From Lachnospiraceae bacterium (GTDB lineage: Bacteria > Bacillota > Clostridia > Lachnospirales > Lachnospiraceae), in NCBI GenBank assembly GCA_900767585.1, contig CAAFZP010000043.1:1-5590 (forward strand): a stretch of 5,590 bases of DNA, written 5' to 3'. Under the pieces are notes generated by a model, which was not told the origin of the DNA, did not search any database, and was given only the letters and a program-made list of their open reading frames with translations. A program made the position numbers and the translations under genes. Positions 5,561 to 5,590 of the stretch are shown in pieces. The stretch's first letter is position 1. Each line of letters opens with the position of its first letter.

Positions 5561-5590
5561 AGATCGGAAGAGCACACGTCTGAACTCCAG
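5561..5590 (+). other. Illumina TruSeq adapter sequence (artefact at contig end)
   Basis: The last 30 bases read AGATCGGAAGAGC followed by ACACGTCTGAACTCCAG, the well-known start of the Illumina TruSeq read-1 3' adapter, with no mismatch as I recall it. It joins rpoB in mid-codon and replaces the conserved VVRERM segment with an unrelated tail and a stop at 5581-5583. It is not genomic and should be trimmed. Confidence 0.97.

Noticed and set aside
5560..5583. A natural RpoB truncation or split-gene end (EIGRAHV then stop).
   Set aside because: The bases from 5561 are Illumina adapter, so the end is technical.
1..5590. CRISPR arrays, tRNA or rRNA genes, insertion sequences, attachment sites or a defence system.
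   Set aside because: I saw no spaced direct repeats, cloverleaf or rRNA segments, transposase motifs or defence-type domains. All longer + strand frames are accounted for by known housekeeping or metabolic genes.

Overview
The window looks like a chromosomal contig end from a Gram-positive, low-to-mid GC Firmicute of the class Clostridia, most likely a gut-type member of the Lachnospiraceae. The placement rests on the style of the ribosomal protein and RpoB sequences, the strong AGGAGG-type ribosome binding sites, U-tract terminators and TTGACA promoters, the L10-type leader, and a cytoplasmic GH13 amylase. It is inferred from sequence character, not from a database search. All recognisable genes are on the + strand.

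Layout. (1) Bases 1-204 are the 3' end of clpB, closed by a very strong hairpin terminator. (2) The 315-base gap up to 519 holds that terminator, about 118 bases (266-383) with nothing recognisable, a probable extended -10 promoter, and a 21-bp perfect inverted repeat in the leader of the next gene. (3) Bases 520-1830 encode a complete 436-residue GH13 alpha-glucanase of the neopullulanase/cyclomaltodextrinase kind, with all catalytic residues and no signal peptide. (4) Bases 1964-2803 encode a 279-residue Amidase_3 plus SPOR protein without a signal peptide. Its ribosome binding site and start codon abut, and partly lie inside, the terminator hairpin of the upstream unit. (5) From 2821 to 3054 there is a strong promoter, an L10 ribosomal protein leader and an attenuator hairpin. 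They precede rplJ (TTG start, 3055) and rplL (3606), which end in a strong terminator at 3996-4027. (6) rpoB starts at 4201 with its own consensus-like promoter and is cut off at 5560 after 453 codons. (7) Bases 5561-5590 are not genomic: they match the Illumina TruSeq adapter, so the final seven residues and the stop codon of the apparent rpoB reading frame are artefacts.

How the genes relate. The rplJ-rplL pair builds the ribosomal stalk and is probably autoregulated through its leader. rpoB, which often shares an rplJL transcript in bacteria, is separated here by a terminator and a second promoter, so stalk proteins and RNA polymerase can be set independently. The clpB, amylase and amidase genes are functionally unrelated neighbours, each with its own control signals. 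I see no mobile element, CRISPR array, tRNA or rRNA, and no convincing sign of a new multi-gene system. The less ordinary signals are the nested palindrome ahead of the amylase, the terminator/start overlap at the amidase, a dyad across the rpoB promoter, and the adapter at the contig end.
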